From NCBI GenBank assembly GCA_015223015.1, contig JADFWK010000032.1, positions 1 through 15,555 of the forward strand: a DNA stretch of 15,555 nt. The letters are read 5' to 3'. The translations under genes were made by a program, and so were the position numbers. The notes beneath the pieces were generated by a model. The model was not told the origin of the DNA. It saw nothing but the letters and a program-made list of their open reading frames with translations, and did no database searches. This DNA comes from Pseudomonadota bacterium. Lineage in GTDB: Bacteria > Desulfobacterota > DSM-4660 > Desulfatiglandales > B25-G16. Positions 1 through 5,766 of the stretch are shown piece after piece (positions within the stretch are counted from its first letter, which is position 1; every line of letters begins with the position of its first letter).

Positions 1-18
1 CATAATAAGTTGAAATAA

Positions 19-82
19 CTGGATTCCTGCTTTCGCAGGAATGACAATTAAGAGGCATATTGGACTTTTTACGAATGCATCA
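19..82. repeat. Dispersed intergenic repeat with a short hairpin
   Basis: A perfect 7-bp inverted repeat (TTCCTGC at 24-30, GCAGGAA at 35-41, TTTC loop) sits in the context CTGGATTC...GAATGACA and is followed by GGACTTTTTACGAATGCATC at 62-81. From memory, very similar units (CTGGATTCCCGCTTTCGCGGGAATGAC followed later by GACTTTTTACGA) are scattered between genes in many Desulfobacterota genomes. The hairpin is seen directly; the assignment to a dispersed family is recall and was not checked. Only one copy lies in this window. Confidence 0.5.
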
Positions 83-143
83 ACTTTTGAACGGTTCCAA
101 ATTGTTGCAACGGTGCTCTGTTCTCACTAAAAATGCCAGAATG

Positions 144-163
144 CCCCGCCCGGAAGGGCGGGG
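144..163 (-). terminator. GC-rich hairpin downstream of the BMC operon
   Basis: CCCCGCCC (144-151) and GGGCGGGG (156-163) form a perfect 8-bp stem around a GGAA loop. On the minus strand it lies 124 nt past the stop of the amidohydrolase gene and is followed by CATTCTGGCATTTTT, a delayed T-run. On the plus strand it is followed by AGTTTT. It could terminate the BMC operon or act in both directions. The distance from the gene and the imperfect T-run keep this tentative; it may instead belong to the intergenic repeat. Confidence 0.45.
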
Positions 164-185
164 AGTTTTGGAATTTAGAGAGATA

Positions 186-234
186 GCTCTTTATCGCGCT
201 TTATGCATACAGAGATTTTCTATGGATAAAGAGC
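186..234. repeat. 10-bp inverted repeat in the gene-free left end
   Basis: GCTCTTTATC at 186-195 is the exact reverse complement of GATAAAGAGC at 225-234, with a 29-nt spacer. It lies between the GC-rich hairpin and the end of the BMC operon. It could be part of a larger folded intergenic element or the edge of a degenerate mobile repeat. No coding gene is supported anywhere in 1-287. Confidence 0.4.
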
Positions 235-287
235 GTGCGGAAACGTGGGCTTCGACTCGATGAAAGATACCGTTGAGCACAGAATAA

Positions 288-1799
288 CTATTGCCTTTTC
301 AGATAACGGCCTTTGATGGAATCCTTCTCCCGCTCAAAATTATCGCGGGTAATAATTCTCCCTGATTTAACCACAGTCACGGGCCAGCCTGTCAATGTTT
401 TCCCTTCATGGAGACAATAATCAGACCTGGAGGCAGCGATTTCAGGTGTCATCTCTTTTTTTAAAACAGGATCAATAATAACGAGGTCTGCATCACTTCC
501 AGGTAAAATGCTCCCCTTTTTGGGATACACACCGAATATTCTTGCAGGGGATGCAGTGATCTTTTCAATCAGTGTGGATAAAGGGAACGTGGTTCTTTTG
601 GCGGCGTCAAGCAAAGACGGAAGATGTGTTCCCACTGCAGGATAGCCCGGCGGGATATCCCAAAGATTAGCATCCGCTTTCTTCTCCTCAAGAGACATGC
701 AGGTATGATCCGTGCCGATTGTATCCAGAACATCTTCGGTTAGTGCACTCCAGAGGGAGTTCTGATCATCTTTTGTTCTGATAGGAGGGGCCATCTTATA
801 AGAAAATTTCAGATCCTGCTCCAGGTTTAACGTTAAATAAGGAGAAGTCGTTTCAAAATATATATTCTTGTTTTCTCTTTTGAGCTCTGTTGCCACCCTG
901 ATGCCTTGTCTGGATGACATGTGAACAAAATAAATTCTCACCCCTGTTTGCCTTGCAAGCCAAGAAGCTCTCTGAACAGCCTCAGCTTCAGCAAACGCCG
1001 GATGACTCTGTTCCCATACCTTTAGGGAATCCGGAACCGGTTCGGCTTTTTTCAATCTGTTTGTCGCCCGGTTAACTATCCTGTGGTTTTCTGCATGAAT
1101 ATTGAGAACAACATCCTCCCCCAGGGAAGCAATCTTTTCCATTACATCAAGCAAAAAATCATCTTCAACATCCGGAATAAGGCCAGGAATACCGCACATC
1201 CAGATCTTGTAAGAGGTGATACCATATCTTGAGTAATAGAGCGGTATTTCTTCAAGTTGTTTCTGGTTCAGGATGCCAAGATGTATAAACACATCGCAGA
1301 ACGAGTGGTTTTCTATCTTGTGTATAATTTCATCAAGGGTATTCAGATAAGAATCTTGGCTGAAGAGGTAACATCCCATGGTTGTTACCCCATTCAGCAA
1401 GGCTGACCTTGTTTCGCTCACAATTTCGGTATCAAAGGCGGTGAAGATACCTAGGTGAACATGCGGGTCTATTACCCCTGGAATGATGTATTTACCTTCC
1501 ACTCCTACAATGGTTGCATCGTGATAGGATAAATCTTTTCCCACCAACACAATGCTCCCCTTTTCAACCATGATATCTAAGGGGAAAATGCCTTTATACG
1601 GGATGACACAGTTGCCTCCCTTGAGGATAAAAGGGGCATCTCCTGCAACATGGTCATAAGCAAGGGATTCATGTAGTGCAGCGGGAACCTTTTTGTCGAT
1701 CCTAGATACCTGTTTATCCTTGGCTATCCATTCAGGAACAAATGTTGTCCTGTTCTTTTTGAAATACTCAGGTATAAAGGGAATCTTATGATTACTCAT
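288..1799 (-). CDS. BMC-associated cyclic-amide hydrolase (hydantoinase/dihydropyrimidinase/allantoinase family)
   Basis: This 503-residue metal-dependent amidohydrolase is predicted to open a cyclic amide or ureide (hydantoin, dihydropyrimidine, allantoin or dihydroorotate type). All binuclear-site ligands are visible: His113 and His115 in GVIDPHVHLG, the lysine expected to be carboxylated at 198 (SYKIWM), His235 (NIHAEN), His293 (FVHMSS) and Asp364 (IGTDH). The MAPPIR motif near 336-341 and the C-terminal GSDADLVIID (about 434-443) are typical of the family. The catalytic fold starts near residue 56, so residues 1-55 form an extra N-terminal extension not expected in free hydantoinases and a candidate for BMC targeting. 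It is the last gene of the BMC operon, 54 nt after the tandem shell gene, with only a weak upstream AAGG. The subfamily, and therefore the substrate, cannot be fixed by eye. Confidence 0.9.
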   Translation of the reverse strand: MSNHKIPFIPEYFKKNRTTFVPEWIAKDKQVSRIDKKVPAALHESLAYDHVAGDAPFILKGGNCVIPYKGIFPLDIMVEKGSIVLVGKDLSYHDATIVGVEGKYIIPGVIDPHVHLGIFTAFDTEIVSETRSALLNGVTTMGCYLFSQDSYLNTLDEIIHKIENHSFCDVFIHLGILNQKQLEEIPLYYSRYGITSYKIWMCGIPGLIPDVEDDFLLDVMEKIASLGEDVVLNIHAENHRIVNRATNRLKKAEPVPDSLKVWEQSHPAFAEAEAVQRASWLARQTGVRIYFVHMSSRQGIRVATELKRENKNIYFETTSPYLTLNLEQDLKFSYKMAPPIRTKDDQNSLWSALTEDVLDTIGTDHTCMSLEEKKADANLWDIPPGYPAVGTHLPSLLDAAKRTTFPLSTLIEKITASPARIFGVYPKKGSILPGSDADLVIIDPVLKKEMTPEIAASRSDYCLHEGKTLTGWPVTVVKSGRIITRDNFEREKDSIKGRYLKRQ

Positions 1800-1853
1800 A
1801 GTAGAAAACCGGTAACCTTAAGAGAGCCAGGAATAGTAAGGGATGTGCGGGAT

Positions 1854-2468
1854 TCAAATGTTTTTAACTGCAGAAAGTGCTGATTCCAGGGCGGACTTAA
1901 CCTGTGATTCACTGCCGGCAAGAAACAGCCTTCCATAACGACCCAAAGAGTTGAAGTGTATGAGCTGAATATCAGATGACTTCTCAGCCTCATTTGCGGC
2001 CAACACGATATATGCAGCAGGTTCAACCTCGAATACCAGCAACGATTGCCCAGGTAGGAGAAGATTGCCTTTTCTTGTCTTATTGATTTGCTGTGCCTGG
2101 TAAGGGTTAATCTTGTTAATTATTTTTGACGAGACTACTTTCGGTTTGAGTCTCTGAGAAACATCCAATCCGCAGGAATTCAAAATTGTTTGACCTGCGT
2201 CTTTTACAGATTCTACAGCAAACGAATGTATTTCAAGTACTCCGAATTCCCTTTCAACCATCTGAAGGCCTGGTTTTGCATCACTATTCTTTAGTGCAGA
2301 ATCAAGGAGATTGTAAATCTCACTCCCGGGAGCAAGTTCCATCCATAACTCTGCCATGGTGGCAAGAGGCACATCACCATTCAGTTCGGAGCCGAGGAAG
2401 GCCGCAAATTGAGGCTGCATACTGTCTATAAAGGCATAGGCCCTCAGTTGGAAACCTTGTTCACCCAT
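1854..2468 (-). CDS. BMC-T tandem-domain shell protein
   Basis: This 204-residue protein appears to carry two BMC folds in one chain, the form that assembles as pseudohexameric trimers, often with a larger and sometimes gated pore. The second half (about 142-200) is a clear BMC domain: the strand LLVFEVEP, the helix IVLAANEAEKSSD, then GRLFLAGSESQVKSALESAL. The first half has the RAYAFIDSMQPQ start (9-20) that I recall from a BMC-T subgroup, then LLDSALKNSDAKPGL and REFGVLEIHSFAVESVKDAG. It is fourth in the operon, 32 nt after the BMC-H gene. The ATG at 2468 is chosen because the conserved RAYAFID motif follows closely; no strong Shine-Dalgarno precedes it. The pore substrate is unknown. Confidence 0.9.
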   Translation of the reverse strand: MGEQGFQLRAYAFIDSMQPQFAAFLGSELNGDVPLATMAELWMELAPGSEIYNLLDSALKNSDAKPGLQMVEREFGVLEIHSFAVESVKDAGQTILNSCGLDVSQRLKPKVVSSKIINKINPYQAQQINKTRKGNLLLPGQSLLVFEVEPAAYIVLAANEAEKSSDIQLIHFNSLGRYGRLFLAGSESQVKSALESALSAVKNI

Positions 2469-2500
2469 AAATAATGCACATTTTACTCAGTACACCTTAT

Positions 2501-2791
2501 TCATTTCCCTTTTGCCGGTTTGTCCCAGGCAGGGATTACCTTCAGGGTTTCCTCACTCGGTCTGGCAATAATATGCACCGAAACAATTTCACTTATTTTT
2601 TTGACCGTTGCGGCACCCGCATCTACGGCAGCCTTGACAGCCCCTACATCACCCTGCACAAACACGGCCACAAGTCCTCCCCCACTCTGTTGCAATCCGA
2701 GTACCTCAACATTGGCTGATTTTACCATGGAATCCACAGCCTCTATTGCACCTACCAGACCTCTCGTTTCAATCATTCCTATAGCCTTCAT
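2501..2791 (-). CDS. BMC-H hexameric shell protein (PduA/EutM type)
   Basis: This 96-residue single-BMC-domain protein should form the hexameric tiles that make up most of the shell facets. It has the family signature from the start: AIGMIETRGLVGAIEAVDSM, then KSANVEVLG with the edge lysine at 24, then VQGDVGAVKAAVDAGAA. Aligned by eye with PduA, the pore loop is GGG (37-39) where PduA has G-S-G, so the residue facing the pore is probably Gly38 rather than serine. The ATG directly follows the stop of the BMC-P gene (TAA-ATG) and an AAGGAGG site lies 5 nt upstream inside that gene, so the two should be translationally coupled. It is the only BMC-H in the window. Confidence 0.96.
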   Translation of the reverse strand: MKAIGMIETRGLVGAIEAVDSMVKSANVEVLGLQQSGGGLVAVFVQGDVGAVKAAVDAGAATVKKISEIVSVHIIARPSEETLKVIPAWDKPAKGK

Positions 2792-3091
2792 TTAGTCCTC
2801 CTTGTTCTTGGTATAGATTTCCTTTTTGTTTATTGAAACATGGTCAAGAATTGCGATTACCGCAGCATCGACAGGCAGATCTTTGTTATTCACGGCATTG
2901 GTCGCGGTAACTCCAGTAGTAACTGCTACTACATCGGACAATCCGGCCCCAAAGGTGTCCACTGCGAGAAAGCCATCCCCCGATGGAACTCCATTATTAT
3001 CTATAGTTTTTAATACCAGGAGCTTGTATGGGCTCAGGCCCTCATACTTTATTGAGGAAGTTGCAAAACCGATTACCTTGCATAGTTTCAT
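2792..3091 (-). CDS. BMC-P pentameric vertex protein (EutN/CcmL family)
   Basis: This 99-residue protein matches the EutN/CcmL/PduN family, whose pentamers cap the vertices of the icosahedral shell. Visible family features are the start MKLCKVIGF, the segment YKLLVLKTID, the DTFGAGLSDVVAVTTG block (about 45-60) where members usually have D-x-I/F-GAG, and PVDAAVIAILDHV near the C-terminus. Length is normal for the family. It is second in the operon, 114 nt after the PLP enzyme, with a GAGGA Shine-Dalgarno about 8 nt before its ATG. Its presence argues for closed shells rather than open sheets or tubes. The C-terminal tail (KNKED) is charged and probably disordered. Confidence 0.95.
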   Translation of the reverse strand: MKLCKVIGFATSSIKYEGLSPYKLLVLKTIDNNGVPSGDGFLAVDTFGAGLSDVVAVTTGVTATNAVNNKDLPVDAAVIAILDHVSINKKEIYTKNKED

Positions 3092-3124
3092 GATGATTCC
3101 TCATAATTTTAGGTAATTGAATAA

Positions 3125-3139
3125 AACGCATCCTGCGTT
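3125..3139 (-). other. Short hairpin between PLP enzyme and BMC-P genes
   Basis: AACGCA (3125-3130) and TGCGTT (3134-3139) pair perfectly around a 3-nt loop. On the minus-strand transcript the hairpin is followed by TTATTCAATT. A second small stem, GCGCT/AGCGC (3199-3203 and 3210-3214), straddles the stop codon of the PLP enzyme gene. Together they could attenuate transcription or mark an RNA-processing site that sets shell-to-enzyme ratio. Both are short, so this is only suggestive. Confidence 0.3.
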
Positions 3140-3205
3140 GCCTTATAATCATATCTCAAGATTGATCTTTGGCCCTGCTGCCCGGAGATGTTTGCCCAGC
3201 GCTAC

Positions 3206-4684
3206 CTACAGCGCATTACCACCATTGGTATACTCCCAGCACGAGGCAGCAATTTTCTTGCGAGCAGAATCAACAGGCATTTTTAGTATTTCGACGTAAC
3301 AATCAAGGATATAATCTATATCCTCTAATCTGGTAAAAAAGTGGGGGGCTATTCTTACCACATCCGATCTGGCTGAGGCGATAACACCTTTTTTTCTTAA
3401 GGCCATTTCAAATTCATGCGAATCACCGGGTACCCGTATGGCAGTATTGGGCGCTTTGATGTTTAGATCAGTAGGGCTTGCCAGATCCAATCCCCTTTCA
3501 AGAGCGCCTTTGATGCAGTGTTCCGAAAGAATGTTGGTCCACTGGTAGATATTTTCCACACCAACAGTATTGATTATCTTCATGCCTGCAGTTGCAATAT
3601 ATGCGGTGGGCACTGGCGGGGTCCCATTGTCAAAGCGTCTGGCATCCTTTGCCCAGTCAAGATTGTGTATGTCAAAGGCAAAAGGATCTACTCGTCCGAA
3701 CCATCCGGTAAACGCAGGATGCAAGTATTCTGCTATCTCTTTCTTCACATATAGAAAGGCTATTCCGGGCACACTGAGCAGATATTTCAGATTACCAGAG
3801 GCCAGGAAATCGATATCCAGTTCTTTTACATCAAGGGGATGGGTACCAAGTCCCTGGTATGCATCAACATAGGCCAAAGAGCCTTTCTCATGAATCTTGG
3901 GAATGATACTCTTCAGATCCTGTTTAAACCCGTTATAATAATAAACGTCGCATATTGATGTGATAATGGTGTTTTCATCAACATATCTGTCGTAGTCACC
4001 GATATCGATAATGCCGTCTTTCAGTGGTATAAATTGAACATTGAAACCATACTTTTGGTTTGCCAGCCATACATGGCCTACCGTTGGAAACTCCGCATCG
4101 GTAACAATCACCTTTTTCCTGTTGGTGTTTAAGGGTAGCGAGCTAGCAACTGTGCTTGTGAATTCCGAAACAGAAGTGCCCACGGCAATTTCACCTGGAT
4201 CAGCATTGATGATCTTTGCAAATTCCTCTTTGGCATGGTAAACCTCCTCCATCCATCGATCCCAATCCATTCCCATGGTGTTCCAGTTTTCAAGGTATTC
4301 AAGGGCAGCGTTTCGGGTGAATGTGGATTGAGGAGCGTGAGAGCAATTGGCGACATGAGTGTAAGTGCTAAGCAGAGGAAACTGTTTTCTCCAGTATTCC
4401 ATATCAAAAGGGGGTGTAGGAGCAGTTCCTGACCTGGCAGCATGTATGGGAACTGTCTTATCATCCCTGACGAAACTAGGGGTGAAACTGGCCTCGTTCA
4501 AGGCAGACGGTGTTAAACCCATAGGTGCAGATGGTATCTTTTCTGTGACAGCAAACTGTATTCCGCATTTTTCCGCCTTTTCCTTTGCTATGCTGGTAAC
4601 AATATCTTGCGGCCCGACAACAATTTCCTTTTTCCCTGATTCAAAGGCAATATCAACATCTTCGCCGGTAATAATATTTTTCAC
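3206..4684 (-). CDS. PLP-dependent class V aminotransferase-fold enzyme with N-terminal BMC-associated module
   Basis: First gene of the BMC operon. With the GTG start it has 492 residues in three parts. Residues 1-48 form a small module (NIITGEDVDIAF...GKKEIVV...IVTSIAKEKAEKCGI) that resembles an N-terminal element I recall from several BMC enzymes. Residues 49-92 are a linker rich in Pro, Ser and Thr. Residues 95-468 are a fold-type I PLP enzyme of class V (cysteine desulfurase/isopenicillin-N epimerase/kynureninase-like). Asp274 (VDAYQG) should contact the pyridine nitrogen and Lys300 (GNLKYLL) should bind PLP; the C-terminal VRIAPHFFTRLEDID is typical. The GTG at 4684 is preferred over the ATG at 4708 because AAGGGGGT lies 6 nt upstream and the module begins there. 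A 24-residue tail follows the fold. The reaction (transamination, lyase, desulfuration) is not resolved. Confidence 0.88.
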   Translation of the reverse strand: MKNIITGEDVDIAFESGKKEIVVGPQDIVTSIAKEKAEKCGIQFAVTEKIPSAPMGLTPSALNEASFTPSFVRDDKTVPIHAARSGTAPTPPFDMEYWRKQFPLLSTYTHVANCSHAPQSTFTRNAALEYLENWNTMGMDWDRWMEEVYHAKEEFAKIINADPGEIAVGTSVSEFTSTVASSLPLNTNRKKVIVTDAEFPTVGHVWLANQKYGFNVQFIPLKDGIIDIGDYDRYVDENTIITSICDVYYYNGFKQDLKSIIPKIHEKGSLAYVDAYQGLGTHPLDVKELDIDFLASGNLKYLLSVPGIAFLYVKKEIAEYLHPAFTGWFGRVDPFAFDIHNLDWAKDARRFDNGTPPVPTAYIATAGMKIINTVGVENIYQWTNILSEHCIKGALERGLDLASPTDLNIKAPNTAIRVPGDSHEFEMALRKKGVIASARSDVVRIAPHFFTRLEDIDYILDCYVEILKMPVDSARKKIAASCWEYTNGGNAL

Positions 4685-4690
4685 AGGAAA

Positions 4691-4698
4691 ACCCCCTT
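4691..4698 (-). promoter_or_regulatory. Ribosome binding site deciding the GTG start of the PLP enzyme
   Basis: On the minus strand AAGGGGGT ends 6 nt before the GTG at 4684. The alternative ATG at 4708 has no Shine-Dalgarno, and its first eight codons would contain this site. This favours the GTG as the true start. Confidence 0.6.
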
Positions 4699-4719
4699 GT
4701 AGGACCATATAGGTCTATG

Positions 4720-4749
4720 TATATACACCAGAGAATTTTTGAAAGTAAA
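4720..4749 (-). promoter_or_regulatory. Putative sigma-70-type promoter of the BMC operon
   Basis: On the minus strand TTTACT (4749-4744) and TATATA (4725-4720) are separated by 18 nt, each matching 4 of 6 consensus bases. Transcription would start near 4713, giving a leader of about 30 nt before the GTG at 4684. A 10-bp palindrome, CATAATTATG (4758-4767), lies just upstream in the shared divergent region and could be an operator. This is a by-eye match. Confidence 0.3.
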
Positions 4750-4835
4750 GCATAAAATCATAATTATGAACGGGGAGGGGTTTTGGGTGAGGAACTTGGA
4801 TATGTTTCCCTCATGAGTATGCATATATGACTTGA

Positions 4836-4844
4836 AAAGGAGGT
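4836..4844 (+). promoter_or_regulatory. Strong Shine-Dalgarno far upstream of the gamma-subunit start
   Basis: AAAGGAGGT is the best ribosome binding site in the divergent region, yet it lies 56 nt before the ATG at 4901 where homology to gamma subunits begins. No ATG or GTG lies at normal distance. A CTG at 4852, spaced 7 nt, opens a 15-codon frame that ends in TAA at 4897-4899, one base before the ATG. The site may serve a leader peptide coupled to the gamma gene, or a TTG-initiated N-terminal extension. Confidence 0.45.
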
Positions 4845-4900
4845 TGAAGAGCTGTATAAAACCGTTAGATTTGAACTGGTTTTCAACAGTGGGCAGTAAC

Positions 4901-5473
4901 ATGTATGAGATCCGATTTCACGGCAGGGGTGGACAGGGGGCCGTACTTGCCTCCAAGATCCTGGCAAAGGCCCTGGTGGAGGAGGGAAAGTCCGTGAAGG
5001 CCATTCCCTCTTTTGGTTTTGAACGACGGGGTGCACCTGTGGCGGCCTTTCTCAGGTTTGATGACAAGGTGATCCGGCAGACCACAAATATCTACCACCC
5101 CAACTGCATTATATGCCTGGATCCTACTCTGCCCCGATCCGTGGATATCTTTTCCGGCATGAACCCCAAGGGGATCTGGGTTCAGGCCACAAAAAAATCC
5201 CTTGATCAACTTGCATTTCCAAGCACTGTCTCTCGGGTGGGGCTGTGCGATGCCTTTGGGATTGCCCTGGAGATTTTTGGCCGGGCCATCACCAATTCTA
5301 TAATGCTGGGCGCCTTTGCTAAGACTACCGGTATGGTTTCCGTGGACTCGGTGTGCAAAGGAATGGAATCAGTGGCCTTTCGTGATGCGGCCTTAGACAA
5401 GAATATCCAGGCGGTGCATCGGGGCTATGAGGAAACGAAAGTCTTTGATATCAATGGGCAGGAGGTTTCATGA
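4901..5473 (+). CDS. 2-oxoacid:acceptor oxidoreductase, gamma subunit (PadE-like)
   Basis: This is the gamma subunit of a TPP-dependent 2-oxoacid:ferredoxin/NAD oxidoreductase, the small subunit that helps complete the active site and CoA region. With the ATG at 4901 it has 190 residues. The family opening MYEIRFHGRGGQGAVLASKI is intact, followed by GFERRGAPVAAFLRF, the core CIICLDPTL, and the late ITNSIMLGAFAKTTG motif. The reading frame is open upstream to a TTG at 4832, but the canonical gamma N-terminus begins exactly at 4901, so the longer form is not favoured. It is the first gene of a tight five-gene operon that diverges from the BMC operon. Its stop overlaps the next start (ATGA), indicating coupling. 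Confidence 0.93.
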   Translation: MYEIRFHGRGGQGAVLASKILAKALVEEGKSVKAIPSFGFERRGAPVAAFLRFDDKVIRQTTNIYHPNCIICLDPTLPRSVDIFSGMNPKGIWVQATKKSLDQLAFPSTVSRVGLCDAFGIALEIFGRAITNSIMLGAFAKTTGMVSVDSVCKGMESVAFRDAALDKNIQAVHRGYEETKVFDINGQEVS

Positions 5474-5763
5474 GGCATCAAGCTCGAAAACCCTTTGATC
5501 AGTCGACCATCCCCAATGATCTGTGTCCTATTGCCACCGAACATTCGGTATTGAGGACAGGCGACTGGCGGGCAGAGCGCCCATTGGTGGATCGAGACAA
5601 GTGTGTCAAGTGTGCCACTTGCTGGGTCTATTGTCCTTGCCAGTGTATCGTTGAGAAGCCGACCTGGTTTGAGGCAGATTTGGAGATCTGCAAAGGATGC
5701 GGCGTCTGCGCCCAGGAATGTCCACAGCATGCCATCATTATGGTGGAGGAGTTGGAGGACTAG
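5470..5763 (+). CDS. 2-oxoacid:acceptor oxidoreductase, delta (ferredoxin) subunit (PadF-like)
   Basis: This 97-residue electron-transfer subunit carries two [4Fe-4S] motifs, Cys45/48/51/55 (CVKCATCWVYCP) and Cys74/77/80/84 (CKGCGVCAQECP). The order and spacing match the two-cluster ferredoxin subunit (PorD/PadF) of multisubunit 2-oxoacid oxidoreductases. Two extra cysteines (57 and 59, in PCQC) follow the first motif. The first 40 residues, with a GDWRAERP segment before the clusters, are the usual docking region. It should move electrons from the TPP site towards the FAD subunit. The ATG overlaps the stop of the gamma gene by 4 nt, and the gene ends 3 nt before the alpha gene. Confidence 0.95.
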   Translation: MRHQARKPFDQSTIPNDLCPIATEHSVLRTGDWRAERPLVDRDKCVKCATCWVYCPCQCIVEKPTWFEADLEICKGCGVCAQECPQHAIIMVEELED

Positions 5764-5766
5764 CCT

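Noticed and set aside
60..263. 67-codon open frame on the plus strand at the left end
   Set aside because: It runs through the repeat and the GC-rich hairpin, has no ribosome binding site and no recognisable protein motif.
3206..4684. Reading the PLP enzyme as a housekeeping SufS/NifS cysteine desulfurase
   Set aside because: No SufE, SufB/C/D or IscU gene is nearby, the protein has a BMC-type N-terminal module and linker, and it leads a shell operon. The class V fold is accepted but not the housekeeping role.
288..4684. Assigning the locus to Pdu, Eut or glycyl-radical (Grm) microcompartments
   Set aside because: No diol dehydratase, ethanolamine lyase, glycyl-radical enzyme or aldehyde dehydrogenase is present. 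The PflA-like remnant at 15327 is far away, decayed and of a general activase type.
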